A stretch of DNA of 64,000 nucleotides from Gluconobacter kanchanaburiensis NBRC 103587 (GTDB taxonomy: Bacteria; Pseudomonadota; Alphaproteobacteria; Acetobacterales; Acetobacteraceae): contig NZ_BJVA01000002.1 of the NCBI RefSeq assembly GCF_007988905.1, forward strand, positions 279,669 to 343,668, given 5' to 3'. Made by a program: the position numbers and the translations under genes. The notes beneath the pieces are model-generated. The model saw only the letters and a program-made list of their open reading frames with translations. It searched no databases and was not told the DNA's origin. Shown here in pieces: positions 26,507-34,820 of the stretch (position 1 is the stretch's first letter; every line of letters starts with the position of its first letter).

Positions 26507-27715
26507 CTAGAGCCCGTATCGGGCCATACGGCGGTAAAGTGCCGGACGGGTCAGGCCCAGTTCCCGTGCGGCCTGCGTAACGTTGAAGCCATGCCTGCGC
26601 AGCGCCGTTTCGATTAAAGAACGTTCTGTATCACGCAGCGTCGGAGTACCTTGCGTGGCTGTCTCCGACGCATCGGAAGAAGTACCCCATGTTCCGGTCA
26701 GAACAGCGCGCTCAAGAACCGCGCGAAGGCCTCGGACATTCTGCGGCCAGCTTTCCCTGCACAGGATCCGACTTCGCTCTTCATCCAGCACAGGCTCTGC
26801 GAGACCATGGCGGATTGAAAAATACCGCAGAAAATGGGCGCTCAGGGCCATAACGTCGTCGGGCCGCTCACAAAGAGGCGGCAGACTCAGCACCACCATG
26901 CCCAGATGAAGCAGGAGTCTGGGATCGAGGACAGCTTCCAGAGCCGGTTGCTCCAGAGATGACAGCGCGATGATCCGTGGCGCCACGCGCTCGTCCAGCC
27001 TGTCCGCCAGACGGCGCTGCATGGGGACGGACAGGGCGTCGATATTGCGGAAGATCCATGTGCCACTTTCCTGCGGCAGCGCCTCACACTCCTCCGCACG
27101 GATAATCGTCACAGGATCGCTTTCCTGCGACAGGGCATGAATACGCCGGGCCAGAAGCATTTTCCCTGCACCCGCCGCTCCGGTAATGATCAGCGGCGCG
27201 CGCGTGACGGCCAGACGGTCCGCCTCGGCGACGAGGCACCGCAGCTCGCCCGATGCCACGATCATGGCTGGCTCGGCCTCCAGCGCTTCTGCGGTCTGAC
27301 GCCGTTTGAGCGTTCCCTCGACGAGTGCGAGAAGACGTTCGTTGTTCCAGGGCTTCATGACGAAATCGGTGGCCCCGGCCCGCATCGCCGCGACCGCGAT
27401 CGTCACACCGCTATGACCTGTCACGACGATAACCGGCAGATCCTGACGCAGGACGAGCATGTCACGCAGCAGAGCCAGTCCTTCCGCGCCGGTCGTCATG
27501 CCTTTGGTATAATTAAGGTCCAGCAGCACAAGGTCCACGGAAGAAGACGCAAGCTGCGTCAGGGCTTCCTCCGTTCCGCAGGCGGACAGCATGTCGATCC
27601 CGCGGCGACGGAAGAGCAGACGTGCAGCGACCTGCACGTCCGGATCGTCGTCGACGAAGAGAATGCAGGGCGCGGAAGGCGTGGCTTCACCCGATTCGTT
27701 GCGGAACATGTTCAT
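26507..27715 (-). CDS. NtrC-like response regulator with a degenerate AAA domain
   Basis: A 402-residue protein: receiver domain (about 17-130, acidic D22-D24, phospho-acceptor D66, T99, K121), AAA-like middle (about 150-340) and Fis-type helix-turn-helix (about 361-402, VTQAARELGLTRPALYRRM). The middle domain has a P-loop-like GAAGAGK (179-185), but no GAFTGA sigma-54 contact loop. The Walker B position, normally GTLFLDEIG, reads GTWIFRNID, with both acidic residues gone. It should therefore bind DNA as an ordinary activator or repressor rather than drive sigma-54 by ATP hydrolysis. It is divergent from the export operon. Confidence 0.9.
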   Translation of the reverse strand: MNMFRNESGEATPSAPCILFVDDDPDVQVAARLLFRRRGIDMLSACGTEEALTQLASSSVDLVLLDLNYTKGMTTGAEGLALLRDMLVLRQDLPVIVVTGHSGVTIAVAAMRAGATDFVMKPWNNERLLALVEGTLKRRQTAEALEAEPAMIVASGELRCLVAEADRLAVTRAPLIITGAAGAGKMLLARRIHALSQESDPVTIIRAEECEALPQESGTWIFRNIDALSVPMQRRLADRLDERVAPRIIALSSLEQPALEAVLDPRLLLHLGMVVLSLPPLCERPDDVMALSAHFLRYFSIRHGLAEPVLDEERSRILCRESWPQNVRGLRAVLERAVLTGTWGTSSDASETATQGTPTLRDTERSLIETALRRHGFNVTQAARELGLTRPALYRRMARYGL

Positions 27716-27740
27716 TTCAGTCTTGACGGGCCTCCTAGGG

Positions 27741-27758
27741 GTGTCCGGTTCCGGACAC
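27741..27758. promoter_or_regulatory. 18-bp palindrome, probable operator of the two-component system
   Basis: GTGTCCGG-TT-CCGGACAC has perfect 8-bp arms. A second half-site CGGACAC follows at 27771-27777, facing a weaker TCCG at 27759-27762. It lies in the 156-base gap between the response regulator and the HlyD-like gene, so it is the natural target of the Fis-type helix-turn-helix of the regulator. Confidence 0.65.
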
Positions 27759-27843
27759 TCCGTTCAAAAGCGGACACATCCATAAAATCATCGGTTTTTT
27801 ATCGTTATATATCAATGAGATAACTTCATTTTTTCCCATGATA

Positions 27844-27870
27844 CACTGTTTGCCAACAGGAGAAACAGTG
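27844..27870 (+). promoter_or_regulatory. inverted repeat enclosing the ribosome binding site of the export operon
   Basis: Arms CACTGTTT (27844-27851) and AAACAGTG (27863-27870) are perfect 8-bp complements, with the Shine-Dalgarno AGGAG (27858-27862) in the 11-base loop and the ATG at 27872. In mRNA this would present or limit the ribosome site at the base of the stem; as DNA it could be an operator. Either way it would tune translation or transcription of the operon. Confidence 0.45.
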
Positions 27871-27871
27871 C

Positions 27872-29191
27872 ATGGACCGACCCGTTCCCAAAGCCACGTC
27901 AGGTACCACGATCCGTCCGGCATCCGGCGCGGTCATGGACCGGGCCGTCGCCCCCTCCCGGCGGCGGATTTTTGTGCGGCGTGCGCTGCGATATGGCGCG
28001 CCCGTCGCGGTTGCGGGGCTACTCTGGGCCGGATGGCGTCTCGTGCCCGCGTCGGGAACGCTTTCGGTGTCGCGGGACCAGTTGACGGTGGCGACCGTCC
28101 GCTCCGCGCCCTTTCTCGACTACCTTCCCGTCCGCGCCACCGTGGCCCCGCTCAACGTGACCTTCATCGACGCCATTCAGGGCGGCGAAGTGGCGCAAGT
28201 CGTGGCGAAGGATGGGGCGCTCGTGAAAAAAGGAGACATTCTGGCGCATCTGACCAACCCACAGCTCCAGCTCGACGTCACCTCCCGCGAGGCACAGATC
28301 GCAAGCCAGCTTGGGGCCGTCAGCGCCCAGCGCCTGACCCTGCAACAGACCCGCACGACCGAAGAAACGCAGCGCGCGGAGGCCCGCTACAATCTCCTCA
28401 AGGCCCAGCGCGAACTCTCCATCCGCCAGCAGCTTCACGATCAGGGCTTTGAATCCGACGCCAACGTCCAGTCCTATCGTGACGAGGCAGACTATTACGC
28501 CCAGCGCCTGAAACGCCTTGAAAGCGCCCTGACACAGGATCTGAAGGTCGCGGATCGGCAGGGTGGCGAAATCGACGAGGAAGCCCAGCGCCTGCGCTCC
28601 AATCTGGACGTAGTAGAGGCCAGTCTCGGGGCGCTCGACCTCCGTGCGCCGCTGGATGGACGTCTGACCAATTTCGATCTCCAGCCAGGCCAGTCTCTCA
28701 AGGCCGGAGACAAGATCGGCCAGATCGACAGCGAAGGCCAGTACAGGCTCGATGCGGATATCGATGAATTCTATCTCGGCCGTGTTGCTGTCGGCGAGCG
28801 CGCCGAAGCCGATCTGGGCGACACGAAACTGCCCATGACCGTCTCACGGGTTCACCCGCAGGTCACGAACGGTCAGTTCCGCGCGGAACTCACATTCGAC
28901 AGGCCGCCGCCGGCCGGACTGCGGCGCGGAGAAAGCATCGATCTGCGCATCACGCTGGGAGAAACCCATCGCGCGCTCGTCCTGCCGAACGGGGCGTGGC
29001 TGGAGGCCAGCGGCGGCTCTTCGGCCTTCGTCATGGCCTCGGGCGAGCATAGCGCAGACCGCGTGTCGATCACATCAGGCCGCCGCAATCCCGAGCAGGT
29101 CGAGATCACCGGCGGCCTGCATGACGGCGATCGGGTGATCGTCTCTTCATACAATTCCTACAAGAATTTCAGCCATCTCGCGATTCACTGA
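27872..29191 (+). CDS. HlyD/MacA-type periplasmic adaptor of the ABC exporter
   Basis: A 439-residue membrane fusion protein. A basic cytoplasmic tail (1-35) is followed by one membrane anchor (about 36-57). The lipoyl half-motif GGEVAQVVAKDGALVKKGD is at about 104-122, a long coiled-coil hairpin at about 130-255, the second lipoyl half at DLRAPLDGRLTNFDLQPGQSLKAGD, then beta-barrel and membrane-proximal domains. It links the inner-membrane permeases to the TolC-type protein at 39759. First gene of the operon; AGGAG is nine bases before the ATG. The ATPase gene follows after 26 bases. Confidence 0.93.
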   Translation: MDRPVPKATSGTTIRPASGAVMDRAVAPSRRRIFVRRALRYGAPVAVAGLLWAGWRLVPASGTLSVSRDQLTVATVRSAPFLDYLPVRATVAPLNVTFIDAIQGGEVAQVVAKDGALVKKGDILAHLTNPQLQLDVTSREAQIASQLGAVSAQRLTLQQTRTTEETQRAEARYNLLKAQRELSIRQQLHDQGFESDANVQSYRDEADYYAQRLKRLESALTQDLKVADRQGGEIDEEAQRLRSNLDVVEASLGALDLRAPLDGRLTNFDLQPGQSLKAGDKIGQIDSEGQYRLDADIDEFYLGRVAVGERAEADLGDTKLPMTVSRVHPQVTNGQFRAELTFDRPPPAGLRRGESIDLRITLGETHRALVLPNGAWLEASGGSSAFVMASGEHSADRVSITSGRRNPEQVEITGGLHDGDRVIVSSYNSYKNFSHLAIH

Positions 29192-29217
29192 CGCAACATA
29201 TTGCAGGACCGGACATC

Positions 29218-29901
29218 ATGCTGATCGAACTCTCGCACATCCAGCGCCTCTACCGCTCCGACGAAGTGGAGACGACCGCTCTGCACGACATCGAACTCCA
29301 GATCGAAAAAGGCGAATTCGTCGCGATCATGGGGCCGTCGGGCTGCGGCAAATCCACGCTGCTGAACATCCTCGGCACGATCGACCGGCCAACCGGTGGC
29401 TCATATCGCTTCGGCGAGCATGAACTGACGGCGATGAACGAGGCAGAACTGGCGAAATTCCGCCGCGAGCATCTGGGCTATGTGTTCCAGAGCTTCAACC
29501 TGATCGACGAACTGACGATCGAGGAGAACATCGAACTCGCCCTGATCTATCGCAACATGCCCAAGGCCGAACGCCAGAGCCGTGTGTCCCATGCCATGGA
29601 CCATGTCGGCATTGCGCATCGGGCGCGGCATTACCCGTCCCAGCTTTCCGGCGGTCAGCAGCAGCGCGCGGCCATCGCCCGCGCCATCGTAGGCGAGCCA
29701 AGCCTGATCCTCGCCGACGAACCGACCGGCAATCTCGACACCGAAAACGGCGCACAGGTGATGGACATCCTCCAGCGCCTCAACGACGAGGGCGCTACCA
29801 TCATCATGGTCACGCACTCCCCCAGCCACGCCGACCTCGCCCGCCGCCGCATAGACATGCTCGACGGACAGGTCGTGGTCTCCGTCCGCAACGCAATCTG
29901 A
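29218..29901 (+). CDS. ABC transporter ATPase, MacB/LolD type
   Basis: A 227-residue nucleotide-binding protein, the usual length for a stand-alone MacB/LolD/FtsE-type ATPase. Walker A GPSGCGKS is at 39-46, the Q-loop in YVFQSFNL, the signature LSGGQQQR at 143-150, Walker B LILADEPTGNLD at about 163-174, and the switch His in MVTHSP (H200). It is the only ATPase gene in the export operon and must energise all five permeases, as homodimer on one or two permease chains at a time. It follows the adaptor by 26 bases and precedes the first permease by 27. Confidence 0.95.
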   Translation: MLIELSHIQRLYRSDEVETTALHDIELQIEKGEFVAIMGPSGCGKSTLLNILGTIDRPTGGSYRFGEHELTAMNEAELAKFRREHLGYVFQSFNLIDELTIEENIELALIYRNMPKAERQSRVSHAMDHVGIAHRARHYPSQLSGGQQQRAAIARAIVGEPSLILADEPTGNLDTENGAQVMDILQRLNDEGATIIMVTHSPSHADLARRRIDMLDGQVVVSVRNAI

Positions 29902-29928
29902 AGCGACAGCAAGGGAGGAACGAGGGCC

Positions 29929-32373
29929 ATGATGACGATGGTGTCGGATTTCTGGCGGCTGGCCGTGCGTTACAGGCTCTATACCGCCCTGAACGTGATC
30001 GGGCTCGGGCTGGGCGTGGCCACGTTTCTCACCCTGGCGCTGGTGGCGCGTTACGAACTGGGCTGGGACGGCTTTTACCAGCAGTCGGCGTCGCTCTACG
30101 AACTTCAGGCTGATTTCGTGATCGGCAGCGGCACATTTCATATGGCCGAGGTCCATGACCCTGTGCTTCCGGCAGTCCAGACCCGTATGCCCGGTCTGCA
30201 AGGCACGCGCCTTGAACACATATCCGCAGACATCGTGGCGCCTTCGGACATCAGCAGAACGGTGCATTACGACCAGACGATCAGCTTCGTCGATCCGAAT
30301 TTCTTCGACCTTTTCGATCTGAAATTCACAGCCGGTTCGCCAGCCGTTCTCTCATCGCCGGGAAATATCATCCTCTCGGCGACCATGGCGCGACGGCTGT
30401 TCGGAGAAAAACCCGCACTCGGCCAGACACTTGAGGTCACGCGTCATGGCAAGACGTCCGTCTATCGTGTCGCGGGAGTGCTCCGCGACCATCCGTCCAA
30501 CACCACGATCACGACAGATCTGATTGCCGCAATCCCGAAGACCGGTGCGGACCGCCCGTGCGACGGCTGGAACACGATGTGCGCACAAACCTACGCGGTG
30601 CTGCCCACAGCCGCATTGCGCCAGTCCTTTCTTCAAAACGCCCATGACGTCCTGATGACCTCCCCGTTGTCTCGTGCCATCGAACAGAAAGATCCGGGGG
30701 GCGAAAAAATGACCCTCAGGATTGTTCCTCTGCCGTCCGTTCATTTCGGCTCCGATGGCGTGGCAGAGGACGGAGCATCGCGCAGCGTGCTGTTCGCACT
30801 CATCGCAATCGGCACCCTGTCCCTGCTCGCGGGAGCGATGAATTACGTCAATCTCGCCACAGCGCAGTCTCTGGGTCGGGCGCGGGAAGTGGCTATCCGC
30901 AAGGTTCTCGGCGCCTCCCACACCCGACTGATGATCCGCTTTCTCGGGGAAGCCCTCGTGCTGACGACGCTGGCGGCCATGCTGGGGCTGATCCTGACGG
31001 AAATCGCCGTCCCGACGGTCGCCAGCCTGTCAGGTTGGTCCGTGACGCTGGATTACGGCTGGACGCTCCCTCTTCTGGGCGCCGTCATCGTCGTCCTCAC
31101 GCTGGGCGCCGGCTTTTACCCCGCCTTCATGCTCTCCTCCTTTTCACCCGCACCGGTCCTCGCCTCCGCCCGCCTTCCGGCACAGGGGCGCTTCGGTGCA
31201 CGCATCCGGCTCTTTCTGGTGGGGATCCAGTTCGCATTCGCCGTGACGCTGGGGATCTGCACCCTCGTCGTCAACGCGCAGGCGCTGCATCTGCGTCATC
31301 TGGACCGGGGTATGACGATCCCCGGCCTCGCCATTATCGCCACGGAAAACCTCAACGCGCTGGACAGGCAGCAGACCGCCGTTGTGAACCTCCTACGGGC
31401 CATGCCGGACGTCACCGACCTGTCCGTCTCGGCGGGAGGGACCCTCGGGCGCTACGAGGTCGGGAGCGTCCACCGCGCGCCCGGCCAAAAAGCCTTCATG
31501 GCGCAGGCCATCGCCCATGACGAAGCGTTCTTCAGGACGTTCCGGCTGCACCTGCTCGCAGGACGCCTGACAACATCCGAACGCGCGACAGATGTCACAC
31601 ACACGAAAAACGGCAATCCGGACGCGCTGGCGCAGAACTTTGTCCTTAGTCGCGAAGCGACGCGCAAGCTCGGTTTTTCCTCGCCGCAGGCTGCTCTGGG
31701 ACAGACCTTCATGTTTGGCGACAACGATGCCGCCGAGAAACGCACGATTGTCGGTGTCGTCGAGGACGTCATTCTCAATTCCGGACAGGACACCTTGCCT
31801 CCCCCGATCTACGAACTGGAAACAAGCCCGATCGAGCAAGGGATCATTGCGTTCCGGACCGCACCGGGTGCGATGCCCCATGTTCTGAACGCATTGCGCA
31901 AGGCATGGCCGACACTGGCGCCCGGCGTTCCGTTCGAGCCACAGACCATGACCGAAATCATCGCGGAATCAACCCAAAGCGATATCGCACGCGGTCGTCT
32001 GTTCAGCATCGGCGCGGCCGTCGCCATCGCCATCGCCTGCCTTGGTCTGTACGGACTGGCGGCTTTCAACGCCGAACGCCGGATGCACGAAGTCGGCATC
32101 CGCAAGACGCTGGGCGCCACGACCGCGCAGATCATGCGCCTGCTGCTGGGGCAGTTCCTGCGTCCCGTCCTGTACGCCAGCCTGATCGCCTGGCCAGTGG
32201 CGTGGGTGTTCATGCGAAACTGGCTCACAGGCTTCGACAACCCGGTTGCACTTACGCCTCTTTATTTCGTGCTCACCACGCTGCTCGCCGCACTGCTATG
32301 CGCGCTGACAATCTTCAGCCGAACCTTCGGCCTCGCCCGGGCCGAGCCCGCCCGTGCCCTTCGTGCGGAGTGA
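29929..32373 (+). CDS. FtsX/MacB-type ABC permease 1
   Basis: A 814-residue permease. An N-terminal membrane helix (about 19-41) is followed by a MacB-like periplasmic domain, then three helices, a second periplasmic domain and three final helices, twice the unit found in MacB. The coupling motif AREVAIRKVLGAS is at about 319 and its repeat HEVGIRKTLGATT at about 720. It ends RAEPARALRAE. GGAGG precedes the ATG by ten bases. It is the first of five paralogues in this operon; double-length FtsX permeases can act as a full transporter with two ATPase copies. Confidence 0.93.
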   Translation: MMTMVSDFWRLAVRYRLYTALNVIGLGLGVATFLTLALVARYELGWDGFYQQSASLYELQADFVIGSGTFHMAEVHDPVLPAVQTRMPGLQGTRLEHISADIVAPSDISRTVHYDQTISFVDPNFFDLFDLKFTAGSPAVLSSPGNIILSATMARRLFGEKPALGQTLEVTRHGKTSVYRVAGVLRDHPSNTTITTDLIAAIPKTGADRPCDGWNTMCAQTYAVLPTAALRQSFLQNAHDVLMTSPLSRAIEQKDPGGEKMTLRIVPLPSVHFGSDGVAEDGASRSVLFALIAIGTLSLLAGAMNYVNLATAQSLGRAREVAIRKVLGASHTRLMIRFLGEALVLTTLAAMLGLILTEIAVPTVASLSGWSVTLDYGWTLPLLGAVIVVLTLGAGFYPAFMLSSFSPAPVLASARLPAQGRFGARIRLFLVGIQFAFAVTLGICTLVVNAQALHLRHLDRGMTIPGLAIIATENLNALDRQQTAVVNLLRAMPDVTDLSVSAGGTLGRYEVGSVHRAPGQKAFMAQAIAHDEAFFRTFRLHLLAGRLTTSERATDVTHTKNGNPDALAQNFVLSREATRKLGFSSPQAALGQTFMFGDNDAAEKRTIVGVVEDVILNSGQDTLPPPIYELETSPIEQGIIAFRTAPGAMPHVLNALRKAWPTLAPGVPFEPQTMTEIIAESTQSDIARGRLFSIGAAVAIAIACLGLYGLAAFNAERRMHEVGIRKTLGATTAQIMRLLLGQFLRPVLYASLIAWPVAWVFMRNWLTGFDNPVALTPLYFVLTTLLAALLCALTIFSRTFGLARAEPARALRAE

Positions 32374-32385
32374 CCGCCATGCTCT
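32334..32385 (+). repeat. 52-bp junction repeat, copy A
   Basis: The last 13 codons of permease 1, its stop and the first bases of permease 2 form a 52-base segment found again at 34769-34820 with a single difference (G to A at position 13). Such identity across stop codon, spacer and start codon in otherwise diverged neighbours points to tandem duplication or gene conversion. Confidence 0.85.
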
Positions 32386-34808
32386 CCCGGTACGTCTCTC
32401 CTGTTTTCACGGCGTTCTTTCGCCAGATGCGCCATCATCGGCTCTATACGGCCATCAACATCTCGGGCCTGGCCCTGGGGCTTGCGACCTGCCTCACCTT
32501 TGGGCTGATCGTCCGCTACGAATTCACGTTCGACCGGTGGCTCACCGATGCAGGCAACATCTATCGACTGGATGCGGTGAATGCGTCCGGCGGGAAACCG
32601 GCGGAAATCGCGGATGCCCCTTTCCGGGTTTACGACGCGCTCCGGACAGCTTTCCCCGAAATCACACATGCCACGCGCATCCGCCCCGACAATATTTCCA
32701 TTATCACACCGGACGATATCCACGCCTCCAACGCCCTTTATGTCGATCCCGATTTCTTCGCGACGCTGCCCTATCCCCTCATCCGCGGCAATGCAGCCTC
32801 CGCGCTGTCGGCACCAAACAGCATCGTCCTTTCGCAGGAACGAGCACTGGTCTATTTCCATACGATCGACGTGATCGGGCGCAGGCTGACGGTCGATCAC
32901 GACGGGCGCAAGGCGGACCTCACCGTAACCGGCATTCTCGGCCCGGTTCCGGGCAATACGACGCTCAGACCCGACATGCTGATCCCGATCGACAGTGCAA
33001 TGCTGGCCTCCCCGGCCTTCATGCAGTGGGGGATCGAGGGCGGATATCTCTTCTTTCGTCTCCGCAGCCCCACCGACGCCAGACACATGCAGAATGCGAT
33101 GGTGCAGTTTTCCAACGACCATGTGCCCATCCAGGTGCGGCAGAACGGAGAATTACGGGACTGGCGGGTCCGCGAACTGCCGTCCCTGCATTTCCTTGAC
33201 GGAACGCTGGGCGCGTCGGACGCCAGCCGCACCGGCGTCATCATGCTGGGACTCATCGGCGTTCTGGCGCTCCTCTCCGCCCTTATCAACACGATCAACC
33301 TGTCTACCGCCCGTGGTCTACTCCGCGCCCGCGAAGTGGCGATGCGCAAGACGCTGGGTGCCACACGACGCGATCTGATCGTCCAGTTCATGGGCGAAGC
33401 GATGCTGCTTGTCCTGTGCGCAGCCATCCCGGCCCTGGCCCTGATTGAAATCGCCATCCCGACGGTCAACGCGTTGGGCGGCTGGGATATCGTCATTCCC
33501 TATGGCCTTGTGCTGCCGGCACTCCTGGCGCTAACGGTCGTCGTGGGCCTGCTGGCCGGCGCCTATCCGGCTTTGTGGCTTTCGTCCTACCAGCCCGCAA
33601 GAGTGCTTGCCGCCTCGCGCATGGCGACGATGGGCCGCCTTGGCGCCATCGTCCGTCTCGGACTTGTGGTCGTGCAGTTCGGCTTTGCGATCGGGCTGAG
33701 TGCCTCAAGCGTGGTGATCCTGCGCCAGTCCGTTTTCGTGCGGGACATGGATCGCGGGTTTGAAAGCAGCGGGCTGGCCTTCATTCCGTTCATCGACAAT
33801 GTCGGCCCATCGGCCACACAACTGTCGCTCATGGATGCTTTCCGCGGCATTCCGGGTGTGACGACGGTGTCCTATTTCTACACGATGCCGGGTAATTACG
33901 GCTTTTTCGCAGGTGATTATTTCTCGCCCGCAACCATGCCGGATCACCGCCCGCGCCTCGAATGGCAGGATATCGGACGCGACTACTTTCAGCTCTTCGG
34001 AATGCACCTGATAGCGGGACGTCTGTTCGACGACGCCCGTGGCGAAGATGACCAGCAGAAAGGAAGCGGCATCCACTCAGCCATCATTGACGTCAGTTCC
34101 GCACGCGCACTGGGCTACACAACGCCAGAAGCCGCGTTGGGCCAGACGATCCGCAAAAATACTGATCGTGCGTCATGGCGCATCATCGGCGTGGTGAATG
34201 ATATCCGCCTGAAATCGGCACGCGAACAAAGCGTTCCGCATGTTTATTTCTACACGTCCTCCCCGTACCGTTTCACAAGCGCCGGAATCCGTTTTGAAAA
34301 CCGTTCGAAGCAGGACGTCAAAACCGCTCTTCAGGCGATCTGGCGGCAAAGAGCACCTGGTCTCGCATTTAACGCCGTTCTGGCTACCGATCTGCTGTCC
34401 AGCGACTATCGCGACGACGAACGGCGCGGCGAGCTTCTGGCCATCGGCGCGGGCGTTGCCATCTTCATCGCGGTGATGGGCATGTACGCTCTCGCGTCCT
34501 TCACCGTCGCCCGCCGCATGCTTGAAGTCGGTATCCGCAAGACACTGGGCGCGACGACCGGCCGGGTTCTCGGCCTGCTGATGGGACAGTTTCTCAAGCC
34601 GGTTGTGGGGGCCGGGCTGATCGGCTGTGCCCTGGCCTGGATGATGATGCGGAACTGGCTGTCGGGCTTCGACGCACGGATTGCGCTCTCTCCGATTTAT
34701 TTCGCCTCGGTTTTCGCGGCGGCGCTGTTTGTGGCCGCCCTGACCGTCCTGTTCCAGACCTTGCGCGTCGCCCGGGCCGAACCCGCCCGTGCCCTTCGTG
34801 CGGAGTGA
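32379..34808 (+). CDS. FtsX/MacB-type ABC permease 2
   Basis: A 809-residue paralogue of permease 1 with the same plan. The first helix region is YTAINISGLALGLATCLTFGLIV, coupling motifs are AREVAMRKTLGATR (about 317) and EVGIRKTLGATT (about 715), and the end is RAEPARALRAE. The open frame runs back to 31905 inside permease 1, but the ATG at 32379, five bases after the previous stop, begins the conserved N-terminus. Periplasmic domains differ most from the other copies, suggesting a different partner or substrate. Confidence 0.93.
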   Translation: MLSRYVSPVFTAFFRQMRHHRLYTAINISGLALGLATCLTFGLIVRYEFTFDRWLTDAGNIYRLDAVNASGGKPAEIADAPFRVYDALRTAFPEITHATRIRPDNISIITPDDIHASNALYVDPDFFATLPYPLIRGNAASALSAPNSIVLSQERALVYFHTIDVIGRRLTVDHDGRKADLTVTGILGPVPGNTTLRPDMLIPIDSAMLASPAFMQWGIEGGYLFFRLRSPTDARHMQNAMVQFSNDHVPIQVRQNGELRDWRVRELPSLHFLDGTLGASDASRTGVIMLGLIGVLALLSALINTINLSTARGLLRAREVAMRKTLGATRRDLIVQFMGEAMLLVLCAAIPALALIEIAIPTVNALGGWDIVIPYGLVLPALLALTVVVGLLAGAYPALWLSSYQPARVLAASRMATMGRLGAIVRLGLVVVQFGFAIGLSASSVVILRQSVFVRDMDRGFESSGLAFIPFIDNVGPSATQLSLMDAFRGIPGVTTVSYFYTMPGNYGFFAGDYFSPATMPDHRPRLEWQDIGRDYFQLFGMHLIAGRLFDDARGEDDQQKGSGIHSAIIDVSSARALGYTTPEAALGQTIRKNTDRASWRIIGVVNDIRLKSAREQSVPHVYFYTSSPYRFTSAGIRFENRSKQDVKTALQAIWRQRAPGLAFNAVLATDLLSSDYRDDERRGELLAIGAGVAIFIAVMGMYALASFTVARRMLEVGIRKTLGATTGRVLGLLMGQFLKPVVGAGLIGCALAWMMMRNWLSGFDARIALSPIYFASVFAAALFVAALTVLFQTLRVARAEPARALRAE

Positions 34809-34820
34809 CCGCCATGCTCT
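34769..34820 (+). repeat. 52-bp junction repeat, copy B
   Basis: Second copy of the junction segment at 32334-32385 (51 of 52 bases equal), spanning the end of permease 2 and the start of permease 3. The junction at about 37235-37280 before permease 4 is a more diverged version. Confidence 0.85.

Noticed and set aside
27840..27856. Possible sigma-54 promoter (TGATAC-N5-TTGC) before the export operon
   Set aside because: The nearly invariant GG of the -24 element is GA, and the start of transcription would fall beyond the ribosome site. The regulator also lacks GAFTGA.
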